Of a DNA stretch of 64,000 bases, positions 25,411-35,359 are shown piece after piece (position 1 is the first letter of the stretch; the number at the start of each line of letters is the position of its first letter). Location: NCBI RefSeq assembly GCF_965118635.1, contig NZ_CBCPHV010000001.1:431155-495154 (forward strand), in the 5' to 3' direction. This DNA comes from Empedobacter brevis_A. Lineage in GTDB: Bacteria; Bacteroidota; Bacteroidia; Flavobacteriales; Weeksellaceae. The position numbers and the translations under genes were made by a program. The notes below the pieces were generated by a model. It was not told where the DNA came from and made no database searches. It was given only the letters and a program-made list of their open reading frames with translations.

Positions 25411-25884
25411 ATGAGACACGGAAAAAAATTTAACCATTTAGGTAGAACTGCCTCTCATAGAAGAGCTTTATTATCTAATTTAGCTATAGCGTTGATTACT
25501 CACAAGAGAATCAATACAACAGTAGCAAAGGCTAAAGCATTACAAACATATGTTGAGCCTTTATTGACAAAGTCTAAAACAGACGATACTAACAACCGTA
25601 GAGTTGTATTTTCATACTTACAAGATAAAGAAGCTGTAACTGAATTATTCAGAACTGTAGCTCCTAAAATTGCTAATCGCCCAGGAGGATACACTCGTAT
25701 CATCAAAACTGGTTTCCGTTTAGGTGACGGTGCTGATACTGCAATGATCGAGTTAGTAGATTTCAATGATATCTATACTAACGCGAAAGTAGAGAAAAAA
25801 GCAACTACACGTCGTAGTAGAAAAAGTACTAAAACAGAAGAAGCTGCTCCAGCTGCTGAAACTGAAGGTACAGAAGAAGCATAA
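25411..25884 (+). CDS. rplQ: 50S ribosomal protein L17, with C-terminal extension
   Basis: Exit-tunnel rim protein, 157 residues. Seen: MRHGKKFNHLGRTASHRRAL, LITHKRINTTVAKAKAL and GGYTRIIKTGFRLGDGADTA. About 35-40 residues longer than the minimal form, ending in a low-complexity Lys/Arg then Ala/Glu-rich tail (TEEAAPAAETEGTEEA). Last gene of the supercluster; terminator follows. Confidence 0.97.
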   Translation: MRHGKKFNHLGRTASHRRALLSNLAIALITHKRINTTVAKAKALQTYVEPLLTKSKTDDTNNRRVVFSYLQDKEAVTELFRTVAPKIANRPGGYTRIIKTGFRLGDGADTAMIELVDFNDIYTNAKVEKKATTRRSRKSTKTEEAAPAAETEGTEEA

Positions 25885-25903
25885 TCATACAAGATTATAT
25901 ATT

Positions 25904-25934
25904 AAAAGCCTCCCAAATTGGGAGGCTTTTTTTA
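25904..25934 (+). terminator. Intrinsic terminator after rplQ
   Basis: Stem AAAAGCCTCCCA / TGGGAGGCTTTT with a three-base loop and a T-run; ends the rpsH-to-rplQ transcript. Confidence 0.93.
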
Positions 25935-26041
25935 TGTCAATTAATTTCGATTATTTGTAATACTTCAACTATTTTCAAACTTCTAATTTTCTATATATGA
26001 TTGTTTTAAAATCTTAATGTTAAAAAATCAACTAAAATCCT

Positions 26042-26049
26042 TATTTTTG
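26042..26049 (+). promoter_or_regulatory. Promoter -7 element for the lipoprotein gene
   Basis: TATTTTTG, 44 bp before the ATG of the lipoprotein gene; no clear -33 element. Confidence 0.5.
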
Positions 26050-26093
26050 GATTGATTTTGGCAATATACCAATTCTCAAACATAAATAGAGAT

Positions 26094-27161
26094 ATGAAAA
26101 AAATACTATTCATGATGGCTGTTGCAATGGCAGTTGTTTCATGTAAAAAAGATGATAAAGTTGTAGGTAAAGATAAAGAAGGAAAAGAATTAATCGTAAA
26201 TGAAAAAGGTGATACTGTTGCCAAAATAGAAACGACAGATTCTTTGAAGGTTGAAACACCTACTGAACCAGAAGTTGTAGCTATTACAAAAGATGCAGAC
26301 GATAAATATGCTTACAAATATAATTTAGAGATTGGGAAAACTTATCCAATGACGTTAGGTGTTAAAACAACACATACAGCTTCTGATGGTAAACAATCTC
26401 AGAAAATGTCAAGCGAAAGCAAAAAGCAAATCGATTATACTGTAAAAGATTTTAAGGACGGTGTGTATACATTAGAAGTAAAATCTAAACAATATAGCGA
26501 GAAAATGACTGATCCTTCAGGGAAATCGATTTCGTATGATACAAACTCTGCAAAACCATCAAATAAAGATATTGCAATTTCTTGGTCTATTTACAAAGCG
26601 ATGACAGGAAAATCATACACAATGAAAGTAGATCAGAAAGGGAAAGTATTAAGCGTTGATGGATTAGAATCAATCAAAACTTCAATTCTTAATTCAGTTA
26701 AAAAAGAAGTTTCTGCAGAAGAGTTTAAATTCTTTACTCAGGTTATTGACAACTCATTGAACAAACAAGCTATTTCTTCTCAATTTGAAGAAACAATGAA
26801 TATTTTTCCGAACAAAACTTTAGCATTAAAAGAATCTTGGAGCGATAGTCAAAAAATTGATCAAGGTCCAATGAAAGGTAATATTTCGATGAAAAGAACT
26901 TTATCTAGTGTTGAGCCTACAAATACGACAATTACTGTAAATGGAACGCAAAGTTTGAAAGGAAATGAGTCGCAACAAGGTGTTACAATGTCTGCGAATA
27001 GTAATGCAAATGTAGATGGAAAAATTTTGTTGGATACAAAATCAGGTTGGATCAATAAAGTAAATCTAACGAAAAAAGAAACATTAAAACGAACAGTAGA
27101 AGCGCAAGGTCAAAAGCAAACGATGACTGAGTCGGTTACAACTGTTACAACAGTTAATTAA
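26094..27161 (+). CDS. Lipoprotein of unknown function
   Basis: 355 residues from the ATG at 26094; the earlier in-frame codons lack a signal and begin next to the promoter. Seen: lipoprotein signal MKKILFMMAVAMAVVSCKKD with the acylated Cys near residue 18, a short charged linker (VVGKDKEGKELIVNEKGDTV), then a beta-rich domain with YKYNLEIGKTYPMTLGVKTT. The composition resembles a Bacteroidota family of secreted domains (possibly DUF6263; I cannot confirm). It is followed 1 bp later by the DUF4834 gene, so it may belong to the same transcript as the envelope genes downstream. Confidence 0.85.
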   Translation: MKKILFMMAVAMAVVSCKKDDKVVGKDKEGKELIVNEKGDTVAKIETTDSLKVETPTEPEVVAITKDADDKYAYKYNLEIGKTYPMTLGVKTTHTASDGKQSQKMSSESKKQIDYTVKDFKDGVYTLEVKSKQYSEKMTDPSGKSISYDTNSAKPSNKDIAISWSIYKAMTGKSYTMKVDQKGKVLSVDGLESIKTSILNSVKKEVSAEEFKFFTQVIDNSLNKQAISSQFEETMNIFPNKTLALKESWSDSQKIDQGPMKGNISMKRTLSSVEPTNTTITVNGTQSLKGNESQQGVTMSANSNANVDGKILLDTKSGWINKVNLTKKETLKRTVEAQGQKQTMTESVTTVTTVN

Positions 27162-27162
27162 G

Positions 27163-27420
27163 ATGAAAACAATTCTTTGGATTATAATTTTAAGTATTAT
27201 TTTCTTAACTATTTTTAGATTTTTAAGAAAAGTCTTTGCTGTAAAAAAAGTTTTTCAAGAAGCAATTAATCAACAGAGAGAGGCTTTTAATCAGAGCCAA
27301 AACTCAAATGATTCGTACAAAGAATCAAAACAAAACACATCTTTCGACAAACCGAAATATAATATTGAGGCCGAAACGGTGGATTATGAAATAATCGAAG
27401 AAAAAAAGGATGAAAAATAA
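27163..27420 (+). CDS. DUF4834-like small membrane protein
   Basis: 85 residues: one N-terminal transmembrane helix (about residues 4-20), a basic stretch, a Gln/Asn/Ser-rich linker and an acidic C terminus with ETVDYEIIEE. This layout and the VDYE-type ending match DUF4834, a Bacteroidota family of unknown function. Its 3' end overlaps the YfhO-like gene by 11 bp, implying translational coupling. Confidence 0.75.
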   Translation: MKTILWIIILSIIFLTIFRFLRKVFAVKKVFQEAINQQREAFNQSQNSNDSYKESKQNTSFDKPKYNIEAETVDYEIIEEKKDEK

Positions 27421-30055
27421 AAAGAATTTACTCTACGTTCTTATCTCATTGCTAGTATTTGCAGTGATTGCATTGCTTTATTGTGCACCAGTTTTATCAG
27501 GAAAATCTGTTATTCAGCCCGATATTATCAATTACAAAGGAAGCGCGCAAGAAATGCTTACTTATCAAGATAAAACAGGAGAAAATGTATATTGGTCCGA
27601 TGCAATGTTTGGAGGAATGCCAACATATCAAACTGGAGCAAAGTATAGTTTTGATGTTATTAAAACAATTGATGGCGCATTTAGATTTTTACCACGTCCA
27701 GCAGATTATATATTCTTATTATTTACAGGATTTTTTATTCTTGGATTAACACTTTTCAAGAAGTGGCAATATGCATTAGTTGGTGCAATTTTCTTCGCAT
27801 TCGGTTCATATTATTTCGAATTAATAGCAGCCGGACATAACGGAAAACTACATACAATAGGTTATTTTGCTCCTTTAGTTGCCGGGATTCTTCTATTATA
27901 TCGAAAAAAATATATTGCAGGTTTTGTGCTTACCACATTATTTATGGGATTGCAATTACAAGCAAATCACATCCAAATGACATTCTATTTGTTTTTGGCA
28001 ATGTTGGTTTTTGCAATCGTTCAATTTATTGATAGTTTAAAGAAAAAAGAATTACCTGCTTTCTTAAAATCATCTGCTTTAGCTGTTGTTGCAATTATTA
28101 TTGCTGCAGGATTGAATGCGAATAGATTATTATCTACGTATGAATATAGCAAAGAAACTACTCGTGGAAAATCTGAAATGACATTGTTGAAAAAGAATTC
28201 AAACGGATTAGATCATGATTATATCACGCAATGGAGTTATGGAAAATTAGAAACATTAAATCTTTTTATTCCAAATTTGATGGGAGGTGGTTCGCAAACG
28301 AATCCAGAGGATTTAAAAAATTATACTTCAGAATTACAGAATACACAATATAGCCTTGGTGAAGACGAGTTTAATCAGCAAGTTTTTCAGGCTGTAGCAA
28401 GTCAACCAAGAAGTGCTTATTGGGGAGATCAGCCAGGAACATCTGGTCCAGCTTATCAAGGAGCTGTAGTCGTATTCTTATTTATCATTGGGATATTTAT
28501 GGTACGAGGTAAATACTCGATCTATAAAAAATGGTTAGTTGCGGCAACAATTTTAAGTTTCATTTTGGCTTGGGGTAAAAATCTACCATTTATAACTAAC
28601 TTATTTATTGATTATTTCCCAATGTATGATAAATTCCGTGCAGTATCATCTATCTTGGTAATTGCCGAATTTACAATGCCATTTTTAGCAATTCTAACGT
28701 TATATTATTTCTTCAATTCTGATGAATCTGATGAATTCAAAAAGAAAGTTCTTTATATAGCTGGAGGTTCTACTATTGGTATTTTAATTCTATTTTTCTT
28801 ATTTGGAGGAATGATTTTTCCGTTTACTTCGGAGAATGAAAAATTAATGACCGAACAATTAATCGGACAAATTCAACAAGCAAATCCAAATGCAATAGGA
28901 CTTTGGGATGGATTAATAAAACGATTGGATGAAGCATTAATACAAGATAGAATTGCAATGTTTAAAGCAGATACAATTCGAACATTGATTTTTGTTTTGT
29001 TTACAATGGGTTTATTGTTAGCTTATTTATTCAAATTTATCAAGAAACCAATCATTGTTATTTTAGCAATTGGAGCATTAGCATTTATTGATGGATTTAC
29101 TGTAAATAAAAGATATTTGAACGAAGATAATTTTGTGTCTAAATACATTGTTGATAATCCTTTTCCAACGGAAATGTCGCCTCGTTTACAAACAGAAGCA
29201 GAGAACAATAATAATGTAGCACAAATTGCTTACAAAGTTCCATTGAATAATTTATTATCGAATATTTCAAAACAAGATAAATCACATTTCCGTGTGTATA
29301 ATACGGTTTTAAGTACATTTAATGAAGCTGGAACTTCATATTTTGTTCCTTCTATTGGAGGTTATCATGCAGCGAAATTAGGGAAATATCAAGATGTTGT
29401 AGATATCTATTTCTCTCAAGATCCGCAATTGAAAAAATACGGAATAAAAGATGAAAAAGGATTGATTAATGTATTGAATATGATGAATACAAAATACATT
29501 ATTCACGGAAGTCCAACACAGCCTCAAGTTCAAGAAAATCCTACAGCTTTGGGAAGTGCTTGGTTAGCATCGAATATTAAGTGGACAGAAAATGCTAATG
29601 ATGAAATTTTAGCAATTAATTCTACATCAATTGATCATACAGTTATTTTACGTAAAGATTTGGTTGAGAACAAAAACTTAAATGTTACAGCAGATGCAAA
29701 TGCGAAGATAGAATTGGTTGATTATTCACCAATGAAAATGACTTACAAATCATCTTCTAACACAGATCAGATTGCTGTTTTTTCAGAAGTTTATTATCCA
29801 CATGGATGGATAGCAACTGTTGATGGAAAAGAAGTTCCGATCGAAAAAGCAAATTATGTATTGCGTGCAATTCCTGTTCAGAAAGGAAATCATACAATTG
29901 TGATGGAATTCAAACCACAAGTTATTTCTACAGGAAATGCAATTGTGATTGTTGCGAATATTTTACTTTTAATTGTTGTGGTTGGAGGTATTTATTTAGG
30001 ATATAAAAAATGTTCTTCGAAAGAAAATTTAAACTTAGCCACTGAAAAGGCTTAA
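27410..30055 (+). CDS. YfhO-family membrane protein
   Basis: 881 residues with about a dozen predicted hydrophobic spans and a long extracytoplasmic C-terminal domain, closing with another span (IVIVANILLLIVVVGGIYLG). Seen: GGMPTYQTG and AAGHNGKLHTIGYFAPL in the first half and SEVYYPHGWIATVDGKEVPI near the end, all typical of the YfhO/GT-C-like group that in Firmicutes glycosylates lipoteichoic acid. In Bacteroidota the substrate is unknown; a lipid-linked sugar role is inferred from the glycosyltransferase 7 bp downstream. Confidence 0.85.
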   Translation: MKNKKNLLYVLISLLVFAVIALLYCAPVLSGKSVIQPDIINYKGSAQEMLTYQDKTGENVYWSDAMFGGMPTYQTGAKYSFDVIKTIDGAFRFLPRPADYIFLLFTGFFILGLTLFKKWQYALVGAIFFAFGSYYFELIAAGHNGKLHTIGYFAPLVAGILLLYRKKYIAGFVLTTLFMGLQLQANHIQMTFYLFLAMLVFAIVQFIDSLKKKELPAFLKSSALAVVAIIIAAGLNANRLLSTYEYSKETTRGKSEMTLLKKNSNGLDHDYITQWSYGKLETLNLFIPNLMGGGSQTNPEDLKNYTSELQNTQYSLGEDEFNQQVFQAVASQPRSAYWGDQPGTSGPAYQGAVVVFLFIIGIFMVRGKYSIYKKWLVAATILSFILAWGKNLPFITNLFIDYFPMYDKFRAVSSILVIAEFTMPFLAILTLYYFFNSDESDEFKKKVLYIAGGSTIGILILFFLFGGMIFPFTSENEKLMTEQLIGQIQQANPNAIGLWDGLIKRLDEALIQDRIAMFKADTIRTLIFVLFTMGLLLAYLFKFIKKPIIVILAIGALAFIDGFTVNKRYLNEDNFVSKYIVDNPFPTEMSPRLQTEAENNNNVAQIAYKVPLNNLLSNISKQDKSHFRVYNTVLSTFNEAGTSYFVPSIGGYHAAKLGKYQDVVDIYFSQDPQLKKYGIKDEKGLINVLNMMNTKYIIHGSPTQPQVQENPTALGSAWLASNIKWTENANDEILAINSTSIDHTVILRKDLVENKNLNVTADANAKIELVDYSPMKMTYKSSSNTDQIAVFSEVYYPHGWIATVDGKEVPIEKANYVLRAIPVQKGNHTIVMEFKPQVISTGNAIVIVANILLLIVVVGGIYLGYKKCSSKENLNLATEKA

Positions 30056-30062
30056 TGTAAGA

Positions 30063-31355
30063 ATGAAAAAAATATTAATCATCACCTATTATTGGCCTCC
30101 TGCGGGAGGTCCTGGTGTTCAAAGATGGTTGAAATTCACAAAATATCTTCCCGAATTTGAATATGAAACGTATGTTTACATTCCAGAAAATCCTTCTTAT
30201 CCAATTCTCGACGAAACTTTAGCAAAAGATATCAATCCAGAAGTTAAGATTGTCAAGAATAAAATTTGGGAACCTTATCAGTTAGCTGAAAGACTGAATC
30301 CCAAAAATAAAGCATACAAAGGTGGACATTTTGAAAAGAAAGAAAATCAATCTTTCATGTCGAAATTATCAGTTTTTGTTCGTGGAAATTTCTTTATTCC
30401 AGATGCACGAAAGTTTTGGGTAAATCCTTCTGTTGAATATTTAAAAAACTTTTTACAGAAAGAAAATATTGATACAATTGTTACATCTGGTCCGCCTCAC
30501 AGCCTTCATTTAATTGGTTTGAAGTTAAAAAAACAAATACCAAATCTTAAATGGTTGGCAGATTTTCGAGATCCTTGGACGCAAATTAGTTATCACAAAG
30601 AATTAAAATTAACTTCTTGGGCAGCTAAAAAGCACGAAGATTTGGAACGAGAAGTAATGCAAAAAGCTGATGTTGTTTTAGCAACAAGTTATGCAGACGG
30701 AGAGAATTTTAAGAAAATTGGTGCAAAACATGTAGAAGTTATAACAAACGGTTTCGAAGAAGTAAAACAACAAATAGAAAAAGATCGAAATTATTTTCAC
30801 TTGACGTATTCTGGTGGTTTGGAAATGCTTCGAAATCCAATTGCTTTATGGAAAGCTTTAGCTGAAATTAGCAACGAAAATCAATCGTTTCTACAAGATT
30901 TTAAACTTGATTTTTATGGTTCTTTAGCTGATGATGTTAAGCAAACAATTCTTGAACAAGGATTGCAAAATAATTTGATTGTTCATGGATATGTTTCGCA
31001 TCAAGAATCGTTAAATGCGATTAATTCTGCAAATATATTGTTGTTAACAAACTTTGATAATAGTGCTTCAAAAGGAATTATTCCAGGAAAATTATTTGAA
31101 TATATGGCAACAGGAAATCCAATTTTAGCGATTGGCCCAGCTGATGCAGATGTTGAAAAAATACTTCAAAAAACAAAAGCAGGTGATTATTTTTCTCATC
31201 AACAAGTGAATGAAATTAAAACGTATATTCTTTCGATTTATAATCAATGGTTAAAAAATCCGAAACAAAAATTTGAAACGAACGAAGTAGAAGTTCAGCA
31301 ATTCAATCGAAAAAACTTAACGAAAAAGTTGGTTGAAGTGATTAATAAGTTATAA
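30063..31355 (+). CDS. Glycosyltransferase, GT4-like
   Basis: 430 residues with two Rossmann-type halves (GT-B). Seen: N-terminal YYWPPAGGPGVQRWLKF, TSGPPHSLHLIGL, and C-terminal donor-binding IIPGKLFEYMATGNPILAIG, the usual E-containing motif of GT4 enzymes. No signal peptide; expected to act at the cytoplasmic face of the membrane. Co-directional with the YfhO gene (7-bp gap), so both probably work on the same glycan. Donor and acceptor cannot be told. Confidence 0.9.
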   Translation: MKKILIITYYWPPAGGPGVQRWLKFTKYLPEFEYETYVYIPENPSYPILDETLAKDINPEVKIVKNKIWEPYQLAERLNPKNKAYKGGHFEKKENQSFMSKLSVFVRGNFFIPDARKFWVNPSVEYLKNFLQKENIDTIVTSGPPHSLHLIGLKLKKQIPNLKWLADFRDPWTQISYHKELKLTSWAAKKHEDLEREVMQKADVVLATSYADGENFKKIGAKHVEVITNGFEEVKQQIEKDRNYFHLTYSGGLEMLRNPIALWKALAEISNENQSFLQDFKLDFYGSLADDVKQTILEQGLQNNLIVHGYVSHQESLNAINSANILLLTNFDNSASKGIIPGKLFEYMATGNPILAIGPADADVEKILQKTKAGDYFSHQQVNEIKTYILSIYNQWLKNPKQKFETNEVEVQQFNRKNLTKKLVEVINKL

Positions 31356-31382
31356 AAATATTTTGTTGATTTAGAAAAAAAA

Positions 31383-31411
31383 AGCGTGTTTTCCTTTTAG
31401 AAAAACACGCT
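31383..31411. terminator. Terminator after the glycosyltransferase
   Basis: Ten-pair stem AGCGTGTTTT / AAAACACGCT preceded by an A-run and followed by a weak T-rich stretch. Confidence 0.65.
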
Positions 31412-31636
31412 ATTTTAGCTATTATTTCAAAATAAATATTTTTTTTGAATGTCAAATTATAACCATTAAATATATCCTTATTGAAATAAAATTATCAATA
31501 TCATAATTTAAAATGAATAAATTAGTTAAGTTGATAAAATTTATTACCTAAAAAAATCAAAATCTAACATTCATCATAAACGGTTTGAATATATTTTACC
31601 TAAATTTATTCTCGGAAAAAATAAAACTACAAAAAA

Positions 31637-33901
31637 ATGAATGACAATCGTAAGAAAGATGCATTGAATTACCACTCAATGGGTCAACCAGGAAAGATTG
31701 CAGTTGTGCCTACAAAACCTACAAATACGCAACGTGATTTATCGCTTGCTTATTCACCAGGTGTTGCGGAGCCTTGTTTAGAGATTGAAAAAGATCCAGA
31801 AAACGCCTATAAATACACGGCAAAAGGAAATTTAGTTGCTGTAATAAGTAACGGAACAGCTGTCTTAGGTTTAGGAGATATCGGCGCTGTAGCTTCAAAA
31901 CCAGTAATGGAAGGTAAAGGTCTTTTATTTAAAATATTTGCGGATATTGATGTTTTTGATATTGAATTGGATACAAAAAATGTTGATGAATTTATTAATA
32001 TTGTAAAAGCTTTAGAACCAACTTTTGGAGGAATCAACTTAGAAGATATCAAAGCACCTGAATGTTTCGAAATTGAGAAACGCTTGAAAGCAGAAATGAA
32101 TATTCCTGTTATGCACGATGATCAACACGGAACAGCTATTATTTCTGGAGCAGCTTTGATAAACGCTTGTGAATTACAAGGAAAGGATATTTCCAAAGTT
32201 AAAATTGTTGTAAATGGAGCTGGAGCAGCAGCAATTTCGTGTACAGCAATGTATATTTCTGTTGGAGCAAAAAAAGAGAATATCGTGATGTTGGATAGCA
32301 AAGGCGTTATTCGTGCTGATCGAGATAATCTTGATCCATCTAAATCAGAATGGGCAACAAATCGTGATATTTCTACTTTGGCAGATGCTGTAAAAGATGC
32401 TGATGTTTTCATTGGTTTATCAGCTGCTGATATTTTAACAGCCGAAATGTTAAAGACCATGGCCGAAAATCCAATTGTATTGGCTATGGCAAACCCAAAT
32501 CCAGAGATTGCTTATGATTTAGCTGTTTCAACTCGTCAGGATCTTATTATGGGAACAGGCCGTTCTGATTATCCAAATCAGGTAAACAATGTTCTTGGTT
32601 TCCCTTATATTTTTAGAGGAGCTTTGGATGTTCGCTCTACAACGATTAACGAAGAAATGAAAATAGCTGCTGTTCGTGCAATTGCAGAATTAGCAAAACA
32701 GCCTGTTCCAGAAGTTGTAACACAAGCATATAATAATCATTCAATAAAATTTGGTAAAGATTATATTATTCCAAAACCTAATGATCCACGTTTGTTACCA
32801 GAAGTTTCGGCAGCAGTAGCAAAAGCAGCGATTGAAACTGGTGTTGCAAAGAATACGATTACAGATTTTGAAGCTTATAAATTGTCATTAATTAAACGAA
32901 TCGGAAAAGAAAGTACGATTATGCGTAATATGACACAAACAGCAAAATCAAATCCAAAACGTGTAATTTTTGCAGAAGGAGATCGTTTCGAAATTCTTCG
33001 TGCAGCACAAATTGTAAAAGAAGAGAAAATTGCAATTCCAATCATTTTAGGTAAGAAAAGTAAAATTCAACAAATGATTAAAGATTATATGTTGGATTTG
33101 GAAGATGTAGAAATTGTGGATATAAATGCAGAAGAAGATTCAGATCGATATAATCAATTTGTAGATTTCATTTATACGAAGCGTCAACGAAAAGGAATAT
33201 CAAAATCTGATGCGAAGAAATTATTGAGAGATCGTAATTATTTTGGTGCTTGTATGGTTGAATTTGGTTATGCAGATACAATGATTTCGGGAATGACGAA
33301 AAATTATTCGCAAGCGATTCGTCCAGCTTTAGAGTTAATAGGAGCAGAAGAAGGCGAAAAAGTGGCGAGTATGTATATGATGTTAACTGAAAAAGGTCCA
33401 ATTTTCTTAGGAGATACAACGGTTAATTTAGATCCGACTTCGGAAGATTTAGTCAACATTACATTGCAGTTTAATGAAACAATTAAAAAGTTCAAAATAG
33501 AGCCAAGAATTGCATTATTATCTTATTCAAACTTTGGTTCTAATAAAGGAGAAACAGTTTCTAAAGTTCAGAATGCAGTAAATTATTTACATAAAAATCA
33601 TCCAGAAATTATTGTAGATGGAGATATTCAAGCAAATTTTGCTGTAAATAAACAAAAGTTACAAAGTAATTTTCCGTTTTCTAAATTAGCAGGAACTTAT
33701 GCAAATACTTTAGTTTTCCCAAATCTTGAATCAGCAAATATTTCGTACAAATTATTACAAGAATTAGGAAATATAGAAGCAGTTGGTCCAATTTTGATTG
33801 GAATGAAGAAACCAATTCATTTGTTACAATTAGACAGTACAGTTCGTGAAATTGTGAATATGGTTACGATTGCTGTCATAGATGCACAACAACATCAATA
33901 A
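31637..33901 (+). CDS. maeB: NADP-dependent malic enzyme with phosphotransacetylase-like domain
   Basis: Oxidatively decarboxylates malate to pyruvate, yielding NADPH. 754 residues, the long MaeB type. Seen: malic domain with LAYSPGVAEPC and MHDDQHGTAI, NAD(P)-binding VVNGAGAAAISCTAMY, then from about residue 430 a PTA/PTB-like domain starting KRVIFAEGDRFEILRA and containing GDIQANFAV. In MaeB proteins the PTA-like domain is regulatory (acetyl-CoA sensing) rather than catalytic. Monocistronic, flanked by terminators. Confidence 0.95.
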   Translation: MNDNRKKDALNYHSMGQPGKIAVVPTKPTNTQRDLSLAYSPGVAEPCLEIEKDPENAYKYTAKGNLVAVISNGTAVLGLGDIGAVASKPVMEGKGLLFKIFADIDVFDIELDTKNVDEFINIVKALEPTFGGINLEDIKAPECFEIEKRLKAEMNIPVMHDDQHGTAIISGAALINACELQGKDISKVKIVVNGAGAAAISCTAMYISVGAKKENIVMLDSKGVIRADRDNLDPSKSEWATNRDISTLADAVKDADVFIGLSAADILTAEMLKTMAENPIVLAMANPNPEIAYDLAVSTRQDLIMGTGRSDYPNQVNNVLGFPYIFRGALDVRSTTINEEMKIAAVRAIAELAKQPVPEVVTQAYNNHSIKFGKDYIIPKPNDPRLLPEVSAAVAKAAIETGVAKNTITDFEAYKLSLIKRIGKESTIMRNMTQTAKSNPKRVIFAEGDRFEILRAAQIVKEEKIAIPIILGKKSKIQQMIKDYMLDLEDVEIVDINAEEDSDRYNQFVDFIYTKRQRKGISKSDAKKLLRDRNYFGACMVEFGYADTMISGMTKNYSQAIRPALELIGAEEGEKVASMYMMLTEKGPIFLGDTTVNLDPTSEDLVNITLQFNETIKKFKIEPRIALLSYSNFGSNKGETVSKVQNAVNYLHKNHPEIIVDGDIQANFAVNKQKLQSNFPFSKLAGTYANTLVFPNLESANISYKLLQELGNIEAVGPILIGMKKPIHLLQLDSTVREIVNMVTIAVIDAQQHQ

Positions 33902-33920
33902 AATATAAAATTTAGAATAT

Positions 33921-33957
33921 AAAAAAGTCCACTTAAATTATTTAAGTGGACTTTTTT
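33921..33957. terminator. Bidirectional terminator after maeB
   Basis: Long symmetrical stem (33921-33937 / 33941-33957) around TTA, with GTCCACTTAAA / TTTAAGTGGAC core and A/T runs on both sides. Confidence 0.92.
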
Positions 33958-33980
33958 GTTTACATATTCCGACATTAAAA

Positions 33981-34030
33981 AAAAGAGAGTTCGATGTTAC
34001 GAAATGAAGCACGATCTCTCTTTTATGTGA
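33981..34030 (-). terminator. Terminator of the formate dehydrogenase gene
   Basis: On the minus strand, AAAAGAGAG / CTCTCTTTT stem extended by a CGA/TCG pairing, a loop of about 20 nt and a T-run. It sits 50 bp past the stop at 34074. Confidence 0.7.
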
Positions 34031-34073
34031 TTGTTAATATTTTGTTTTAGTGCATCTTTTTTTTAAGATTTTA

Positions 34074-35234
34074 CTAATCTAATTTATAAGAGTTAGCTCC
34101 TGTTCCAGCAAGATTTCCTCCATCTACTATTAGATGCTCTTTAGGAATTGGTTTCCCTTCAAAGAAGCATTGTAGGATTTCTAATGTTCCTGCTGCATAA
34201 CGAGCTTGTCCTGATAATGATGTTCCTGAAATGTGTGGAACCATGGCATTGTTTGGCATTGTGCGCCAAGGATGGTCAACAGGAGCAGGTTGAGGAAACC
34301 ATACATCTCCACCATATCCAGCAAGTTGTCCTGATTCTAAAGCACGTACAATTGCCTCACGATCACATAGTGCACCACGAGCAGTGTTAACTAAATATGC
34401 TCCATGTTTAAATTTTGATAAAAATTCATCATTTATAAATCCTTGTGTAGAAGGATAAAGAGGAGTTTGTACATTAATTACATCACATACTTTTACTAGT
34501 GATTCTGGAGTATCGTGATAAGTTACATTCAACTCTTTTTCGATATCTTCTGAAAGTCGATTCGGATCATAGTAATGAAGTTTTACGTCAAATGGTTTCA
34601 TACGTCTAAGTACAGCCAAACCAATACGTCCTGCTCCAAGTGTACCAAATTCCATTCCTTCAATATCATAACTACGTGAAACACAATCTGCAATATTCCA
34701 TCCGCCCATAGCAGCTATGTTGTGTGATGGTATAAAGTTACGAACTAATGCAAGTGCTGTTAACACTACGTGTTCTGATACACTGATAGAGTTTGAAAAA
34801 GTAACTTCGGCAACAGTAATACCATGTTCTGCAGCAGCTTTTAAATCTACGTGATCTGAACCAATTCCTGCAGTAAGTGCTAATTTTAACTTTTTAGCTT
34901 TTGCAATACGTTCTGCAGAAAGATATGCTGGCCAAAAAGGTTGTGAAATTACGACATCAGCATCAGGTAAATGACGATCAAATACAGAATCGGCACCATC
35001 TTTATCGCTAGTAACGATCAATTCGTGTCCATTTGCCTCAAGATAAGAACGTAAACCTAAAGCACCAGAAACACAACCTAGTAATTCTCCTGGAGTAAAG
35101 CCTAACTCACCTGTCGGTTTTGGAGCAGTTTGTCCATTAGGATATACCTGAATTTCAGGAATGCTTGTACGTGCATATTTTGGAGGATATCCTGTCACTG
35201 GATCAGGATATAAAACACAAAGAATTTTTGCCAT
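34074..35234 (-). CDS. NAD-dependent formate dehydrogenase
   Basis: Oxidises formate to CO2 with reduction of NAD+; cytoplasmic, metal-free member of the D-2-hydroxyacid dehydrogenase fold, 386 residues from the ATG at 35234. The sequence tracks the Pseudomonas sp. 101 enzyme as I remember it. Active-site residues appear at a constant +2 offset: Asn148 (SNSIS), Asp223 (YYDP, NAD preference), Arg286 (NTARG), Gln315 (WFPQPAP) and His334 (PHISGT). Nucleotide loop GAGRIG near residue 200. A divergent AraC regulator is next door. Rare in this phylum to my knowledge; transfer is plausible given the IS-like debris nearby. Confidence 0.94.
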   Translation of the reverse strand: MAKILCVLYPDPVTGYPPKYARTSIPEIQVYPNGQTAPKPTGELGFTPGELLGCVSGALGLRSYLEANGHELIVTSDKDGADSVFDRHLPDADVVISQPFWPAYLSAERIAKAKKLKLALTAGIGSDHVDLKAAAEHGITVAEVTFSNSISVSEHVVLTALALVRNFIPSHNIAAMGGWNIADCVSRSYDIEGMEFGTLGAGRIGLAVLRRMKPFDVKLHYYDPNRLSEDIEKELNVTYHDTPESLVKVCDVINVQTPLYPSTQGFINDEFLSKFKHGAYLVNTARGALCDREAIVRALESGQLAGYGGDVWFPQPAPVDHPWRTMPNNAMVPHISGTSLSGQARYAAGTLEILQCFFEGKPIPKEHLIVDGGNLAGTGANSYKLD

Positions 35235-35258
35235 TTTTTTTAGTTTTAAATTATATTT

Positions 35259-35266
35259 CAAAGTTA
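35259..35266 (-). promoter_or_regulatory. Promoter -7 element of the formate dehydrogenase gene
   Basis: TAACTTTG on the minus strand, 25 bp before the ATG; no clear -33 element, which would fit an activator-dependent promoter. Confidence 0.55.
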
Positions 35267-35359
35267 GAGTGAAATGAGTATACGTTTGTTTGCGTAATCA
35301 CGTCAAAGGTTGTATTTTTAGGACATTTAAGGCTTAATTTTATAATTATAAACATTCAA

